Source: Lithospermum erythrorhizon
Taxonomy: Eukaryota; Streptophyta; Magnoliopsida; Boraginales; Boraginaceae
NCBI GenBank assembly: GCA_019722365.1
Contig: JADFUC010001995.1
Location: 248,001 to 312,000 of the forward strand
Direction: 5' to 3'
DNA: 64,000 nt
Shown here: positions 35,968 through 48,166 of the stretch, one piece after another
Position numbering within the stretch: the first letter of the stretch is position 1
Layout of the letters: the number at the start of each line of letters is the position of its first letter
Program-made: the position numbers and the translations under genes
Notes under the pieces: generated by a model
Told to the model about the DNA's origin: nothing
Database searches by the model: none
The model's input: the letters and a program-made list of their open reading frames with translations, nothing else

Positions 35968-37282
35968 TTTTATTGGTTTTTTGTTTGTAACATTAAAAAA
36001 TTAACATATAAGGTTATTGAAGCTTCATTTTTATATGATTATGGAGTTTTCTTATCTACAAAGAGTAAGGATAGAGACAATTTATCAAAGAATACTGGAA
36101 AAATAGGTCTTTTTAGTAAGAAAATTGATGATAAAAAATAAAAATTGAAGCTTTATAGGCCTCTGAAAAATAGTAGTTTGACCCCTGAAAAGTTTTGAAG
36201 TTCTTATTTAGCACACAAGTTTCTGGTATTAGCAAACTGAATGTCCGTATTGGTTTGTAAAAGTGACTAAAAGTTCAATTCACCTCGACTCTTTTTTCGA
36301 TGTAGTTAGAGAATCCTAAATTAATTTTGGGAGTTTCACACTATCGCTTCCTACCCTTATCTTAACTTTAAAATAAGATAAGAAAATGATCAGAAAATGA
36401 TCGTAGCTACTAAATCACATTTCATATTTTTATATTCCTAAAATTTTAATCACATTTTGAAGCATCTATAGTTTATTTCAATTAACTATGAATATTAAAA
36501 TTATTGATCATGATTCGTCATTTTCATAATTATATATTATGTTAAAAAAATGTGAAGGGTAACTATGTCTTTATCAAAACTTCGACTACGTATAAAATTT
36601 TTTTACGATTTTATATAGCAGCACCCAAAAATAATATCCTTCAAAAAGTATTACACCTTTCGTTAAAATTTATATTAATCTCTATTATTTACTACTTCCT
36701 CGGTCCCTATTTAGTTAATCATATAGTAAATTTTTCTTATTCATTTTTACTGGATTATTTACTTTTTCAATACAATATTTTATATTGAACTTTTAAAATT
36801 CTTTAACATCATTGGTTTGTCTCCTAATATTCTTTAACATCATTAATTTATAATTTTCTCTCTCCTTAAAAATAATAAAATTAATTATACTGTTAATAAA
36901 ATACTTTTAAGTTATATAATCAACTAAATAGGAACATAACCAGTATATAACATGCATACTAAAGCTTCATCATCTTTCTAAATTTTCATGTGCTTTTTTT
37001 TACTTCTTTTGTTGTCAAATTTTCTAATCATTTTGCCAACAAAAATATAATGAAAACTTGTTTATTACATAGTATAGACCATTGAAAACATGGTCTCTCA
37101 AATTGAACTAGTTTAGAAAGAGATGATTTAAATATTTAATTGCAATTGTCTTGTAATACATTGATATTCATACAGTCAAAGGAGCATTTCTCCACTTTTT
37201 TACACCGTGTTTTGAAATTGGAATCATTTCTACAATTTCCATTTTTGATCATGTAGTTGTACATTATGGTTTTAACCAAATT
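35968..37282. other. Intergenic spacer between PPR and VGT1-like genes
   Basis: This is an AT-rich spacer. It should contain the PPR gene promoter (right of 35967) and the VGT1-like 3' UTR (left of 37283), plus one MITE-like element at 36695-36945. No other gene is visible. Confidence 0.5.
36695..36945. mobile_element. Degenerate Stowaway-like MITE
   Basis: The left end reads CTTCCTCGGTCCCTATTTAG, preceded by TA at 36693-36694. The right side near 36918-36935 (ATAATCAACTAAATAGGAAC) is the near-complement of the inner left repeat (CCTATTTAGTTAATCATAT). The outermost right end has decayed, so its boundary at about 36945 is approximate. Confidence 0.55.
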
Positions 37283-40200
37283 CTAAAGGTACTTGGCCTC
37301 AATCTCCTCCAAAGTAAGCCCTTTCGTCTCTGGGATGATGAAGTAGATGAAAACGAGGGAGAATATAGCAATGACTCCAAATATGTAAAACACAGCTCCA
37401 GCTCCCAGTAATTCCTGTAAAAAATGAAATACGTTTATATGACTAGATAGATGAGGGAAGAAACATCGTTATTGATCTAGGGTCGAAACAAAGATTTAGG
37501 GGAGGATCATGGATTAAAATTTCTAATAGTTTCCTACGAAACATATGAAAAGTTTTTACTTTTTAATCTATAGAAACGAAACATTAGCGTAATTTACAAA
37601 TTACTTTGTTTTCAAAGAAATTACATGAGATATATTGTGATATAAATATTGTAAATATTGTTGTGGATTATTATGAAATTTAGTATATTAGAATGTGTTA
37701 TTTTGAGACTATATCTTCAACTACATAGAAGTCTTAATATACAATGAGTCGAAAATTTTTTAATGTACGAGATAATTTCAATTGTCAATTAATCTCTATT
37801 TCGATTTAACTTTTATATATTTTTTCAAATAATACTATTTATGAAAATATTTTTTTTAAGTGTAATTTTTTTGTAAAAATATATGTCAAGCATTTTAAAT
37901 TATACTATCTCGGTTTCAATTTACTTAGCTTGGTAGGTATTTAGAAAATGACATTATAATATAGCAAACCCTGACTAAATATTTGAGAATGAATCTAATA
38001 ATATATTTACGAGAGAATAAATATTCTTGTACAAATTTTATTCATTTATTCGTTCTCCTTTTATAGAAAGATAGGAGAAACTATACTTGATTATATTACT
38101 GCGTAAGCGTCATCTTTATTCTTTATCTCGCCCAAAATGATAAGTTAATATACTTTCTAATTACAAACCACTAATGTAACAATCTCCCACTTGGAGACTT
38201 AATGTTAATTAGGTGTCCACTCTTCCCTTCGTCTTGTCGTACCATGTTGCTTAGGTCTCCGCTAGGCCATAAGAAGATCTACACCATCCAAACTTGATAG
38301 TATTAATTGGCTTGGTTAATGCATCTACTAGCTTGTCTTTGGTATGAATTTTCTTCATATCCACAATCCCGTCTTCTACTACCTCTCGGACAAAGTGATA
38401 CTGCACTCCAATGTGCTTAGTCCTGAAATGAAAAGCGGATTTATTATGATATGCAAAATTTCGACTCTCACAAAACAAGGTAATACATTCTTGTTTGTGC
38501 CCAAGCTCCTCCAGTAACCTTTGAATCCAAACGGCTTCCTTGCAAGCTTGTGTAGCTGCCATATATTTTGCTTCTGTTGTAGATAGAGCTACAACACTTT
38601 GTAACTTTGAAACCCAACTTACAGCTCCATTTGCAAGAGTAAACACAAAACACATTAATGAATTTCCTCATAACAAAAGTCGCACGCAAATCCGAATCAA
38701 CATAACCAGTGCTAATAAAATCCAATCCTCCATAACATAATGCAACATTTTGGGTTCCTTTGATGTATCTCAGAATCTTCTTCACAGTACTCCAATGCTC
38801 ACTTCCAGGATTAGCCATGTATCTACTGACTGCTCCCACTGCTTGTGCAATGTCTAGTCTACTACATATCATAGCGAACATTAAGCTTCCCATTGCTGAT
38901 GCATACATTACTCGAGACACTTCCTTTATATCTTCTTCATTGCTAGGACACATATTTGAGGATAACTTCAAATTAATAGGAAGAGGGGTAGAAATTGGCT
39001 TACAATCTTGCATAGCGACGCAAGATTTTATTGAAAGTAATTCTTCTGAGAAAGCCAAATCTTTCTATTATTTTTGTCTCGATGAATTTGCATCCCTAGA
39101 ATCTTGTCTGATGGTCCCAAGTCCTTTATGTCAAACTCTCTAGCTAACTGTGCCTTTAGTTCTTGGATACGATCTTTGATGTTGGGAGCTGCTTTGACAT
39201 ATCAGCCACATACAAGAGTAAGATAATAAAGTCATTATCACCAAACTTTTTATAGTATGTACAATGGTTTGTACTAAGTATATTGTATCACAGGCTAATT
39301 ATGAAGGAAACAAAATTTCTTATACCCGACAACTTCGGTAACTTGTTGAGACCGTATAGAGATTTGTTCAACCTGCAAACCAAGTTCTCTTTTTCCTTTT
39401 CAACAAAATCATGCGGATTTGGAGCATATATATTTCTTCTTGAGACCATGAAGAAATGCGGTTTACATCTAGCTTCTCGGACAAGACCAAACCGCAGACA
39501 TATCGCCAAGACTATTCTGACCGTAGTAAGTCTAACCACCGGAGAGAATATCTCATTAAAGTCAATGCGCTCTTTCTAAGCATATCCTTTCACTACCAGT
39601 CTTGCATGATACCGTTCTATTTGATCATTACTATCCCGCTTGATTTTGTAGACCCATTTATTACCAATGGCCTTTCTACCATGTGGTAATGATACTAACT
39701 TCCACGTCTGATTCTTATAAAACAATTTCTTCATGTGCATAAATGACATCCACATAGATATACGAGATGGATTTTGCCTCTGGAAGTTGTGGCTCTCCAT
39801 CCTCTGTTAAAAAACAATATGCAATGTTGCTCCCCATAACATATTCCGATTGCCAAGTTGGATCTAGTACCTCGTGCTGACAGTTACGCTTTTAGAAAGT
39901 TTGAATCTTCTTTGTTTGGTTCATCTCACGATCTTCCTTTGTCATAGTCTCCGGTTCCTCTTTTATAATGTTACTTTGTCTCTTGTTCTTGCGGTTTATC
40001 TTACCTTTGATAGCGACCTTGGCCAGGCGTTAAGTCCCTTGTGGCGATACCACTTTAACTCCATTCGGCGCCCCAGAAGATATATTTTGGACTGGTCCAA
40101 CTTTGTTCTTTCTTGGTCATTGTACATCACGTACATAGGACTTCCAAATATATTGAGGTTTGAATAGTCGACTTTATTTCATTTCATCTCGATTGGTGTC

Positions 40201-43200
40201 TTGACTCATTGTTGTTGATAGTGACATATTTGTATTCTTGTTTACGCGAGCGATTTTTTCCAAGCATGCAACTCCCAAAATTGCTCTTGTTCTCTCCTAG
40301 CGAGGTTCTATTCTCATCAGCTCTGCCCTCCCGTTACGTTGAGGGTGTATGCGGGTGTGAATTGTCTTTTGATGCACAACGTCGCTAAATTCAACAAATT
40401 CGTTTCTTGTATATTCTCCTCCATTATACGTCCTTAAACACTTGATCTTCTTCAGTTCAAGTTTCTAATCCTTTTAGCAAGCTTTAGTTTCAAAAACATA
40501 CATTTTCCTCTTGATTTGATACGAACATGTACGGAGAAATCATCGATGAATGACCGCAAAGTACGCTGCACCTCCTAGAGACGGTGTTGCCATACATCAG
40601 AGTGAATCAATTCTAGAATATCTTAACTTCTAAAATTTGATGTACTAAACTTCAATCTACACTGCTTACTTTTGACACAATTTTCACAAAATGGCAAAGT
40701 TACCTTTGTGAGTCCTGAAAGTAAACGTTATTCTACAAGAATCTTCATTCCTTGTTCCAACATATGCCCAAGATTTTTATGCCACATAATTGAAGTCTTT
40801 TCATTTGGATCTATTGAAGCAACAAATGCTTCTATTTCTTACGAGTTTTCCCTTCAAAGATACAATCGGCATCTACTTTTTAAGCCTCTCATAGAAGTAA
40901 TGAGATGCGCCTAGAGCTAACCAAGATTCACTTTCTCTACAATAATTTCGCTTGATCAAGGAATTAAATTGACTTAATGACAACAAATTCTTTTCATGCC
41001 TTCCACGTAGCACATCTCTAATGGTGCGAATGATACCATCATGTAACCCCGACGATAGTTCAATCACAGGCAATCTTCAAGGCATGATCATTGCAACTAT
41101 ACACAAATTCTTCGGAGACAAGTTGATAATCTTGACCATTTCCTCTGCGGAGGTCATGTGAAATGTAAAGCTCCGAGTCAATAAATCATTCATCAACAAA
41201 TGTCATTTTACCTTTATAAGTTGTTCTTGACCTCCTGACATAAAGCTTCACCATTTGAGGTGCTATTTATATTTCCGTAATGGATTGGAATTATTGTTTA
41301 AACTCAACCAATCCTTCTTTAGATGACCTTTTTTTTGCCGCAATTGTAGCATTCATATTCTTCTTATTCTAAATTTTGGTCTACCTTGGTTTTTTGACTC
41401 AGCTTGAGACTTGAGCTACGTTTCATTGATCTACCTCTCATCGCTTATTATCTACATTTTGTTGCATATTTTCAATTCGCATCCTTATTTATGCGCCCGA
41501 TTTTCTTCTTCAGAATAGTAAATTTGCAACATCATCAAAGCTAACTTCCGTGATAGAGTTATTTGTCAAATTTTATGATGAGTTGATCGTATAAATCCGA
41601 TAGACTTCTGCTGACAATATTTGACCCATTCATTTAATTAAGCTATTGTGTAGTCAGTAGTAATTTGGGAAAATAGCATATTTAAGTGACTGATGTGTTC
41701 CGTCAAAGCTAATTACATCATCCTCAATGTATACAATTTTCTTTTTAAAGAATGTTGTGAAGCGATTTGGCCTCGTACACTTTACGGTGATCCCATCTAT
41801 TTCGCCATAATTCTCTTCTCTTTATACTAGACATATCTCGTCCGCTAATGCCAAATGGATATCTACTTGATGACATTTCCATCATCTCGATCCATTTTTC
41901 ATACGTGATGTTTGCCACCGTTTCGTTGATTCTTTTGCCAATACAATTATCTTTCCGATGACAACTTTTATCTTTAATTTTTCACAATGAGAAATTTTTT
42001 CCATTGAATTTTCCAAATCTCAAATTTACCGTCGTTGCTTTTAATATAAAATTTCAACCAGGATTACGATACGATTGTTAGAAAAATGACATTATAATAG
42101 AACAAAAAACCCGCGGCTAATTGTTTGAGAATGAATCTAATGATAATATTTAGAAGAATAAATATTTTTGTACAAATTTGTGCCCTACTCGTTCTCCTTT
42201 TATAGAAAGACATGAGAAACTATAATTCATTTATATTACGTGACAATTCATACTTTATTCTTTATCTCATAAAATGATAAGTTAATATACTTTCTAATTA
42301 CAAACCACTAATGTAACATTGACCATGTAACAAAAACTCTCATTTCCTTTTAATTGATCATATATGATTTCAATGAAATTTTATCTTAATTATTTCACTT
42401 TTATCATTTCATAAAATATTTTTTATTTTTATATTCAACTAAAGTGATTTTTGATAAATTGTTTTTTAGGATATATTAGTAACAAGCCCTTAATAAAGTA
42501 TTTTTTTATCTCCATGATCAAGTAAATTGAAATAGAGTGAATATAACATTAATTTCAAATTATTTTCTTTTATTTTTAATTTAGGTAATGAGGTTGAATA
42601 TTTAAATTTGTTATAATATCTATGTTTATAGAAATATTTTTTAGTATATACAATTTATCTTGAGTTTCAAGATTTCACATTGTTTCTTAAATATTTCTAT
42701 AATGTTTCCAAAAAGTTTCTTATTTTTATCATTCTGAAACTATTATCGAAAACGAAACTTTGAACCATAATAAAAACAAAATGGTTTCATCACCTGCAGA
42801 GGAGAGAACGAAAAAGTAACAAGTGCATTTGCTCCAAAATTTAGAAGAGCTGCAACACCTAATCCACGCCCTCGGACGCGCAAGGGGAAAATCTCGGAAA
42901 TCATCAGCCAACCAATTGGACCAAACGACAACTGCATGAAAAACTCTTCTTAATAATATACAAAAATAGCAAGAGCAAACACCCCAAAGCCACAAATAAA
43001 ACTATACAAGTAATAGCACTAATGCATGGAAAAGACTGCATTTGACCTTAATTACATATGGCTAAAGAAATTCTGTGGAATATATCACAGTACCAACGTT
43101 ATCCTATTACCTGATAGCAACCGACGTACACCAACAGTGCAACTACAGCAACAACAGGAATATTGCCCAGGTAAGTGTAATATGATCCTAAGAGAAATAG

Positions 43201-46200
43201 CGATACAACCTGGCCATAAATGTCAACCATTTCTTAAGAGATTTGTCTTTGAGGTTGTAAATAAATAAATAATGAATACAACACAGACTATATCAGACAG
43301 GTCTCCACCTGCATCCTGCACATTAAAAAATACATAGGTCACAGGAACTCACAATTCCAGAGACGCCACCAAGAAGCAGAGGTCGTCTTCCGAGTTTATC
43401 AACAGCCAGAACAGATACTCCAGTCATAATCAACTGCATCGATAAACAAGATTAAGTTTTAGGTATAAGTGTATAACTCAATGAAAGCTGATAGAGTACT
43501 GTATGTTTGTTTTCAACCATTCCTAAGGAGATCATTCAGTATCTTCCTGATGTAGCAGGAGAGAAACTAGTTATAGAATGGCATTAGTATAGGGATACTT
43601 CAATAATTCGATGGCATGTGACACGAGCCATAGATTATTGTAGCTAACAAAATGATTAGAACAGATCAATTCCTGAAAAGGATATTTAAAAATATATACA
43701 GAAAATTAAAAGTGATATCATTAGAACTTCATCTGCAGTTTAAATACAAGAATGAGCAGAATCCTGAAATGGAAGTTAAAAAGATAATAACCACAAATCC
43801 TGAACATGGGAGATTGTAATAACCCACCTTCAACAATCCTAGGAGGACTGAAACCCTAGTTGCCTCGGATGCAGCAGAAAAACCGGCATCCTACGAAAAT
43901 GTAGATCATAATGCAGAAAGGAATGAGCGGGAAGGTCAAGGAAACAATGGAGCAGGTCTGCAACACTTTTCTCATTAAAGGCATACCTGAAAAATGGCTG
44001 AAGCATAATATAGAACACTTGGTTGGCCTGTTATCTGCCATGGAGGAGAAGCAAAAACTTAGGATTCACCAGTTTCGAGAAGAGATAAGACCTGGATCAA
44101 TGATTATCTGTTGGAACAAGACTAATCCTCCACCAATGATGAGTGCCTTCAGGCACTTCCCCTGAAACACCTCTGCCAGTGATGCTTCTGATTCTTCGCT
44201 TATATGTGACAGCTCGGACATAATCTCGTCAACTTGCTGAGAAGCCGAACTTCCATGTCGTTCACCTTTAAGCCGGCACAAGCAACCTATGGCTTTCTCC
44301 TTCAAATCGTGCATGTTTCCCTTTCTCTGAATAGCACATAGAAGAATCCATCTGGGAGATGCAGGCAGCCACCACATCCCAATTGCCATTATAAGTGCTA
44401 GAGGAATGCTTGCAGCATACATATACCGCCAACCGGATAATACTTCAACCAAGAGGCTCCCAATTATATAACCCACCTATAACAGCATCCAGGTTTTTAA
44501 GAAATTTCAAGCTTCACTCATGTACCTCATTGCATAAAACATACTCAACGTGTATGTATATATTTCCACAGTTTTGGGTGTTGGGGATGGGAGTGACCAG
44601 ATTTATCTTCATTAAACTAGTGTAAAGCTTCATAACTTGAGCCCAGAGGCCAGATCAATTCCAGCAAGCTGAAAACACTTACTAGCATTCCGGAAACTAT
44701 GAGGACCTCTTTCAGGGAAATTAATAGCCCACGAATTTGAGTTGGTGCAGTCTCAGCAATATACATAGGAGCAGCATGCATTGCCTGTTAAGAATACATA
44801 CAAAATGGATAAAGCAGAATACTATGGAGAGTAAGGTTCAAAAAATTATATTTTTTCCATAAGTATGATAATCATGCATCTAACATAAATTTATCAAATA
44901 CGGAGTATAAATTAATTAATGGAAAAGTCTCCCTGCTTATTTGTAAGTTTTCCTTTCTTAAAAAAATTAAAAAATGCAGTTCATGACTTCATGTAATCGT
45001 CTGGTGGGTAAAAATTAAGTTCAAATAAGACATACAAATGGGAAGGAGGTATTAACATATTTGGATTATTGACATTTATCTAAGATTATTCTTTTCTTGA
45101 ATAAGCAAAATACAGTATCAGTTCTTGGTAACTGTGAATCTGGAATCCATCGATGACATGAACATGAGAGCATAATACGGAAGGGAAAAATGGTTGCGTT
45201 TGAGAAATATACCAATCCGATTCCTATGCCGTAGATAAAGCGTCCAGCCACCATAACACCAAATATGGGAGCCACAGAAGTTACTAAAGCTCCAACTAGA
45301 TAACAAGCAGCTGCCAGAATAAGCTCCCTTCTCCTTCCTATCAGCTGATTCATCAGTATCAGGTCCAACAACAGAAACAAGGAATATTTGAGAAAACTAA
45401 CCTAGTAAGTCGGCAATATTAAAGGCTAAAACAGATCCAATCAGTGCACCATATAACGATCCGCTAGTCTGCAGAATGCACAAAGCAAAGAATTAGCAAA
45501 TATGTTCCTATATAAATGAAAAACTCTAGTGGGACTGCCTCTAACTAAATAAACATGTAACAAGAAAAAATCTAAGTACTTACTATAAGACCGATTTGAA
45601 CAGAAGATAAGTTATACCACCCGATCCCACTTGATGAGGCTGACTGCGGAGATAAGAAAATGTTGGAAACTGTAGAAAAACATTGGTATATTCACATGAA
45701 CAAACAAGATGGATGTATCATATTTTATGCATCTTCATAGATTGAACATACATATACATCTTCATGCACCAATCTGTTTTACAGAAGCTTCATTAATAAA
45801 ATAATTTAAATTTTCAGAAGAATCAAACAATGAGTTTTAAACCAAGATGCATCTACATTAGAGCATGCTACTTCAGGCAAAAATCATCTAAGCATTTGAT
45901 ATTACAGTAGAGAGTCTGAAGTAGTAAATTCCAAATCAGGGATATAAGTGGAGAACAAACCGCAATAGATATAATAGCATCAGATGTAGCACCAATATCA
46001 TAACCATATAACATTCCTCCCACAGCTGGGAACAAAAACCTGAAATGATAAGGACAATGTATTAACGTGATAATATGGTAAAACATAACGTACAATAAGG
46101 GCACAAGAGTATCAGATATATGAAGCATTCTTTAGAAAAGAGAAAAGTTAGATTTTAGTAACTGTTAAGAATCATTGGGTTCAAGACTTCTAGCTTAAAA

Positions 46201-46709
46201 CTAATCGAGAAAGAGGAAGCCACGATGATGGATATTGAACTAGTATTAATGTAGGGTATTAAACTCTAGAAAGGAACCCAGTAAAGAATCCAAGTATATA
46301 ATGAAGTTTGCTAACATCTTTTTTCTCTAGAAGGACAACATATTGGGATACTAGACTAGACTGATGCAAACATTAATAAAGCATGAATCTTTCACATACT
46401 ATGTACAAATTAATAAAAAAAAATGATCTAAACTCACGGAAGAATAGCAGCTGCTACAGAGTAATCCTCATGGCGCCTTCCATCTGGTTTACTGATAAGA
46501 GGCTCTTGATCATACCCAATTTCTCCTGATGATGATTTCCCCCCCTTTATCCATTTCATGAAAATCCCAACAAACACAAACCCCCATTAGAACTACAATT
46601 AAGACATTATTCACATATCACTACAACAAAAACAAACATTAGCCAAACAAAAAATGAAGCAAACCTGTGGGAAATAGGACAAGCTAGGTCTCTCCGGATC
46701 AGTACTCAT
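37283..46709 (-). CDS. VGT1: Vacuolar glucose/xylose-type sugar:H+ transporter, 504 aa
   Basis: This is an MFS sugar porter closest to Arabidopsis VGT1 (At3g03090, a D-xylose-proton symporter-like protein of the tonoplast). Fourteen exons read leftward: 46709-46665, 46544-46438, 46039-45961, 45643-45584, 45468-45402, 45337-45213, 44784-44683, 44476-44108, 44034-43987, 43890-43828, 43433-43353, 43209-43111, 42931-42794 and 37414-37283. They sum to 504 codons (Arabidopsis has 503). Family motifs are present: YGYDIGATSDAI, GRRREL, ETAPTQIRG, PASPRW, FQQ|ITGQPSVLYYA, DKLGRRPLL and PETKGLTLEEIEAKYL. Intron 8 has no canonical donor, with AT where GT is expected at 44107-44106. Intron 13 (5.4 kb) holds a MITE with a copia insertion. 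Coding capacity appears complete. Whether the transcript splices correctly at intron 8 is unknown. Confidence 0.88.
37938..38181 (-). repeat. Copia 3' LTR
   Basis: This is the left copy of the LTR pair. On the plus strand it ends ACTAATGTAACA and is followed by the complement of a polypurine tract. The outer end at about 37938 is degraded (TATTTAG where the partner has TGTTAG), so the boundary is accurate only to a few bases. It differs from the right LTR at many positions, indicating an old insertion. Confidence 0.8.
42076..42318 (-). repeat. Copia 5' LTR
   Basis: This is the right copy of the LTR pair, 243 bp, beginning TGTTAG and ending AACA on the plus strand. The primer-binding-like sequence lies immediately inside it at about 42054-42074. 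It shares the blocks 'tgagaatgaatctaat', 'gttctccttttatagaaaga' and 'gataagttaatatacttt' with the left LTR. Confidence 0.85.
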
Positions 46710-48166
46710 TACTACACCCCGAATTTATTAATCAACCAATGTGGGACTGAGTTCTCGATAGCTAAAAATGGTGAACTTTCACAACACTCAAAGAGTGGGT
46801 TTTTTCAGTTTTCTTGATAAAATGGAAAGTAACCACTAAATGACTAAACCAACAACTAGTAGAAAGAAGGGGGTGGGTGTGATTTGTGAGCTCAGATATA
46901 CTTCTGTAACATTAATTCAAAGTACTATACAAATTATTCAGACAACATGAACTAGGAAACTGTAATATTACAAGGTTTGATTACTTATGAAGGAAGAAAT
47001 TAGAGGGCAAGAATCTAGCTACGTGGTAGTAGTTGCTTGCAGACAACTTTGGAAAAGAGATTAGTAGTAATCTCTGAATTCTTTATGATTGTTATATGTG
47101 AAAGATTAGTAGGTGTAAATTATCTATATTAAACTATGAGAATTATATCTATATTTTTCACCTAACACCAAATCAAACTGCTCCACCAACTACTATTCTC
47201 GTTCGAGAATTATCATCTTCAATTATTATGTTATATAATATTTGATAAAAAAATATATATCGAGTATATTCTTAAAAAATATTTTAAAATTGTAGTTCCA
47301 TTTTCATCAGTTGGCAGGAAGAAATTATGTATATTAGCTTTTGCCTTTTTACTCTTTCTGTCTTATCGTATATTTATACATGATTGCAAGTATAACATTG
47401 AATTACTGATGAAAATGGATTGAAATATATTCAAGTATAACATTGAAATATTATAGTCCATCGAACTTCGCTCTTTCCCGAATATAGTCCATCGCAGAAA
47501 GAGTGGATTGTCTTGTAACATGTCTAGCGATATAGCTTGCATCTTTCAAACAAAACAAAAATCTAAATAACATTGAATTGACATAGCGGTTTAGAAGGCA
47601 TTCCTGGGTCTAGAGGTCCTATTGCGGGTGGAACAACAGGGATAATAATGTGGCATTGTATCTTGCTCCTCATCGAAGTTCCAATGAATACTAGCTTCAT
47701 CACAGTGTTGTAAAACGAGATATATCGCGCAAATATATCAAGGTAATTGCTTCAATATATTTTACTATTTAAATAAAACTTCGAGTTGATTTTCAATAAT
47801 TATAAAGTGCCACTTCCACTACACAGAGTAAAGCCACACTCATGATTCCCAACATCAAACAGTGACTGAAAACAATGGGGAAAAAAATGTTTCTATGCAT
47901 CACCTATAATCAATTGCCGTCATGAAGAAGACAAGTACTGTATCTCTAAGTAGAAAACAAACTGAACTCAGGAACCAGGTACAAGGGCAGCGCCATCTTC
48001 CTACATCTCCGAGTCTGATTTACTCTACATCAGGCAGCAACGCCCCTGTTTCTGGAATCCCTCATAATTCACCTAAGAATCCGGTAAGAAAAATGGAGAC
48101 GGATGGATCTGCCGAATTCCATGTCTTTGGAAAAGTTGGCATCATCTTAATTAGAAACAGCTATGG
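46710..48166. other. Spacer between VGT1-like 5' end and XPO1 3' end
   Basis: The region should contain the VGT1-like promoter and 5' UTR (first several hundred bases right of 46709) and the XPO1 3' UTR (left of 48167). It is AT-rich. A 117-codon plus-strand frame at 47922-48275 overlaps the XPO1 last exon in antisense and lacks recognisable motifs, so it is not called. Confidence 0.5.

Larger units (their letters stand above)
37938..42318 (-). mobile_element. Degraded Ty1/copia LTR retrotransposon
   Basis: This element of about 4.4 kb is read on the minus strand (right to left) and flanked by related LTRs of about 243 bp. Inside, in copia order, are: a decayed primer-binding site at about 42054-42074 resembling initiator Met tRNA complement; a broken gag zinc knuckle near 41310-41360 (CYNCGK); pre-integrase and integrase traces (40873-41073, and GGEYTRNEF near 40.4 kb); reverse transcriptase pieces (39576-39800 with AIGNKWVYKIKRDS; 39288-39539 with VCRLNKSLYGL); and RNase H (38251-38655 with WVSKLQSVVALSTTEAKYMA). 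A polypurine tract lies at 38182-38194. Many stops and frameshifts break the frames, so it is dead. Target duplication is unclear (TTGGT versus TTGAC). It lies in VGT1 intron 13 in the same sense as the gene. Confidence 0.9.
37905..42541. mobile_element. Stowaway-like MITE split by a copia element
   Basis: The left end (37905 on, CTATCTCGGTTTCAATTTAC) and the right end (up to 42541, AGTAAATTGAAATAGAGTGA) are imperfect inverted repeats flanked by TA (37903-37904 and 42542-42543). Removing the copia element leaves about 256 bp, a normal MITE size. Retroelement insertion therefore came after the MITE had settled in VGT1 intron 13. Confidence 0.7.

Noticed and set aside
38540..40914. Plus-strand frames in the copia region
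   Set aside because: They are antisense to RT, integrase and RNase H remnants that are clearly recognisable on the minus strand.
42988..44165. Plus-strand frames at 43026-43268 and 43911-44165
   Set aside because: Both overlap VGT1 exons in antisense and show no conserved domain.
37283..46709. VGT1-like gene as a pseudogene killed by the copia insertion
   Set aside because: The element lies wholly in intron 13. The 14 exons join in one frame to 504 codons without internal stops, so the insertion alone does not inactivate the gene.
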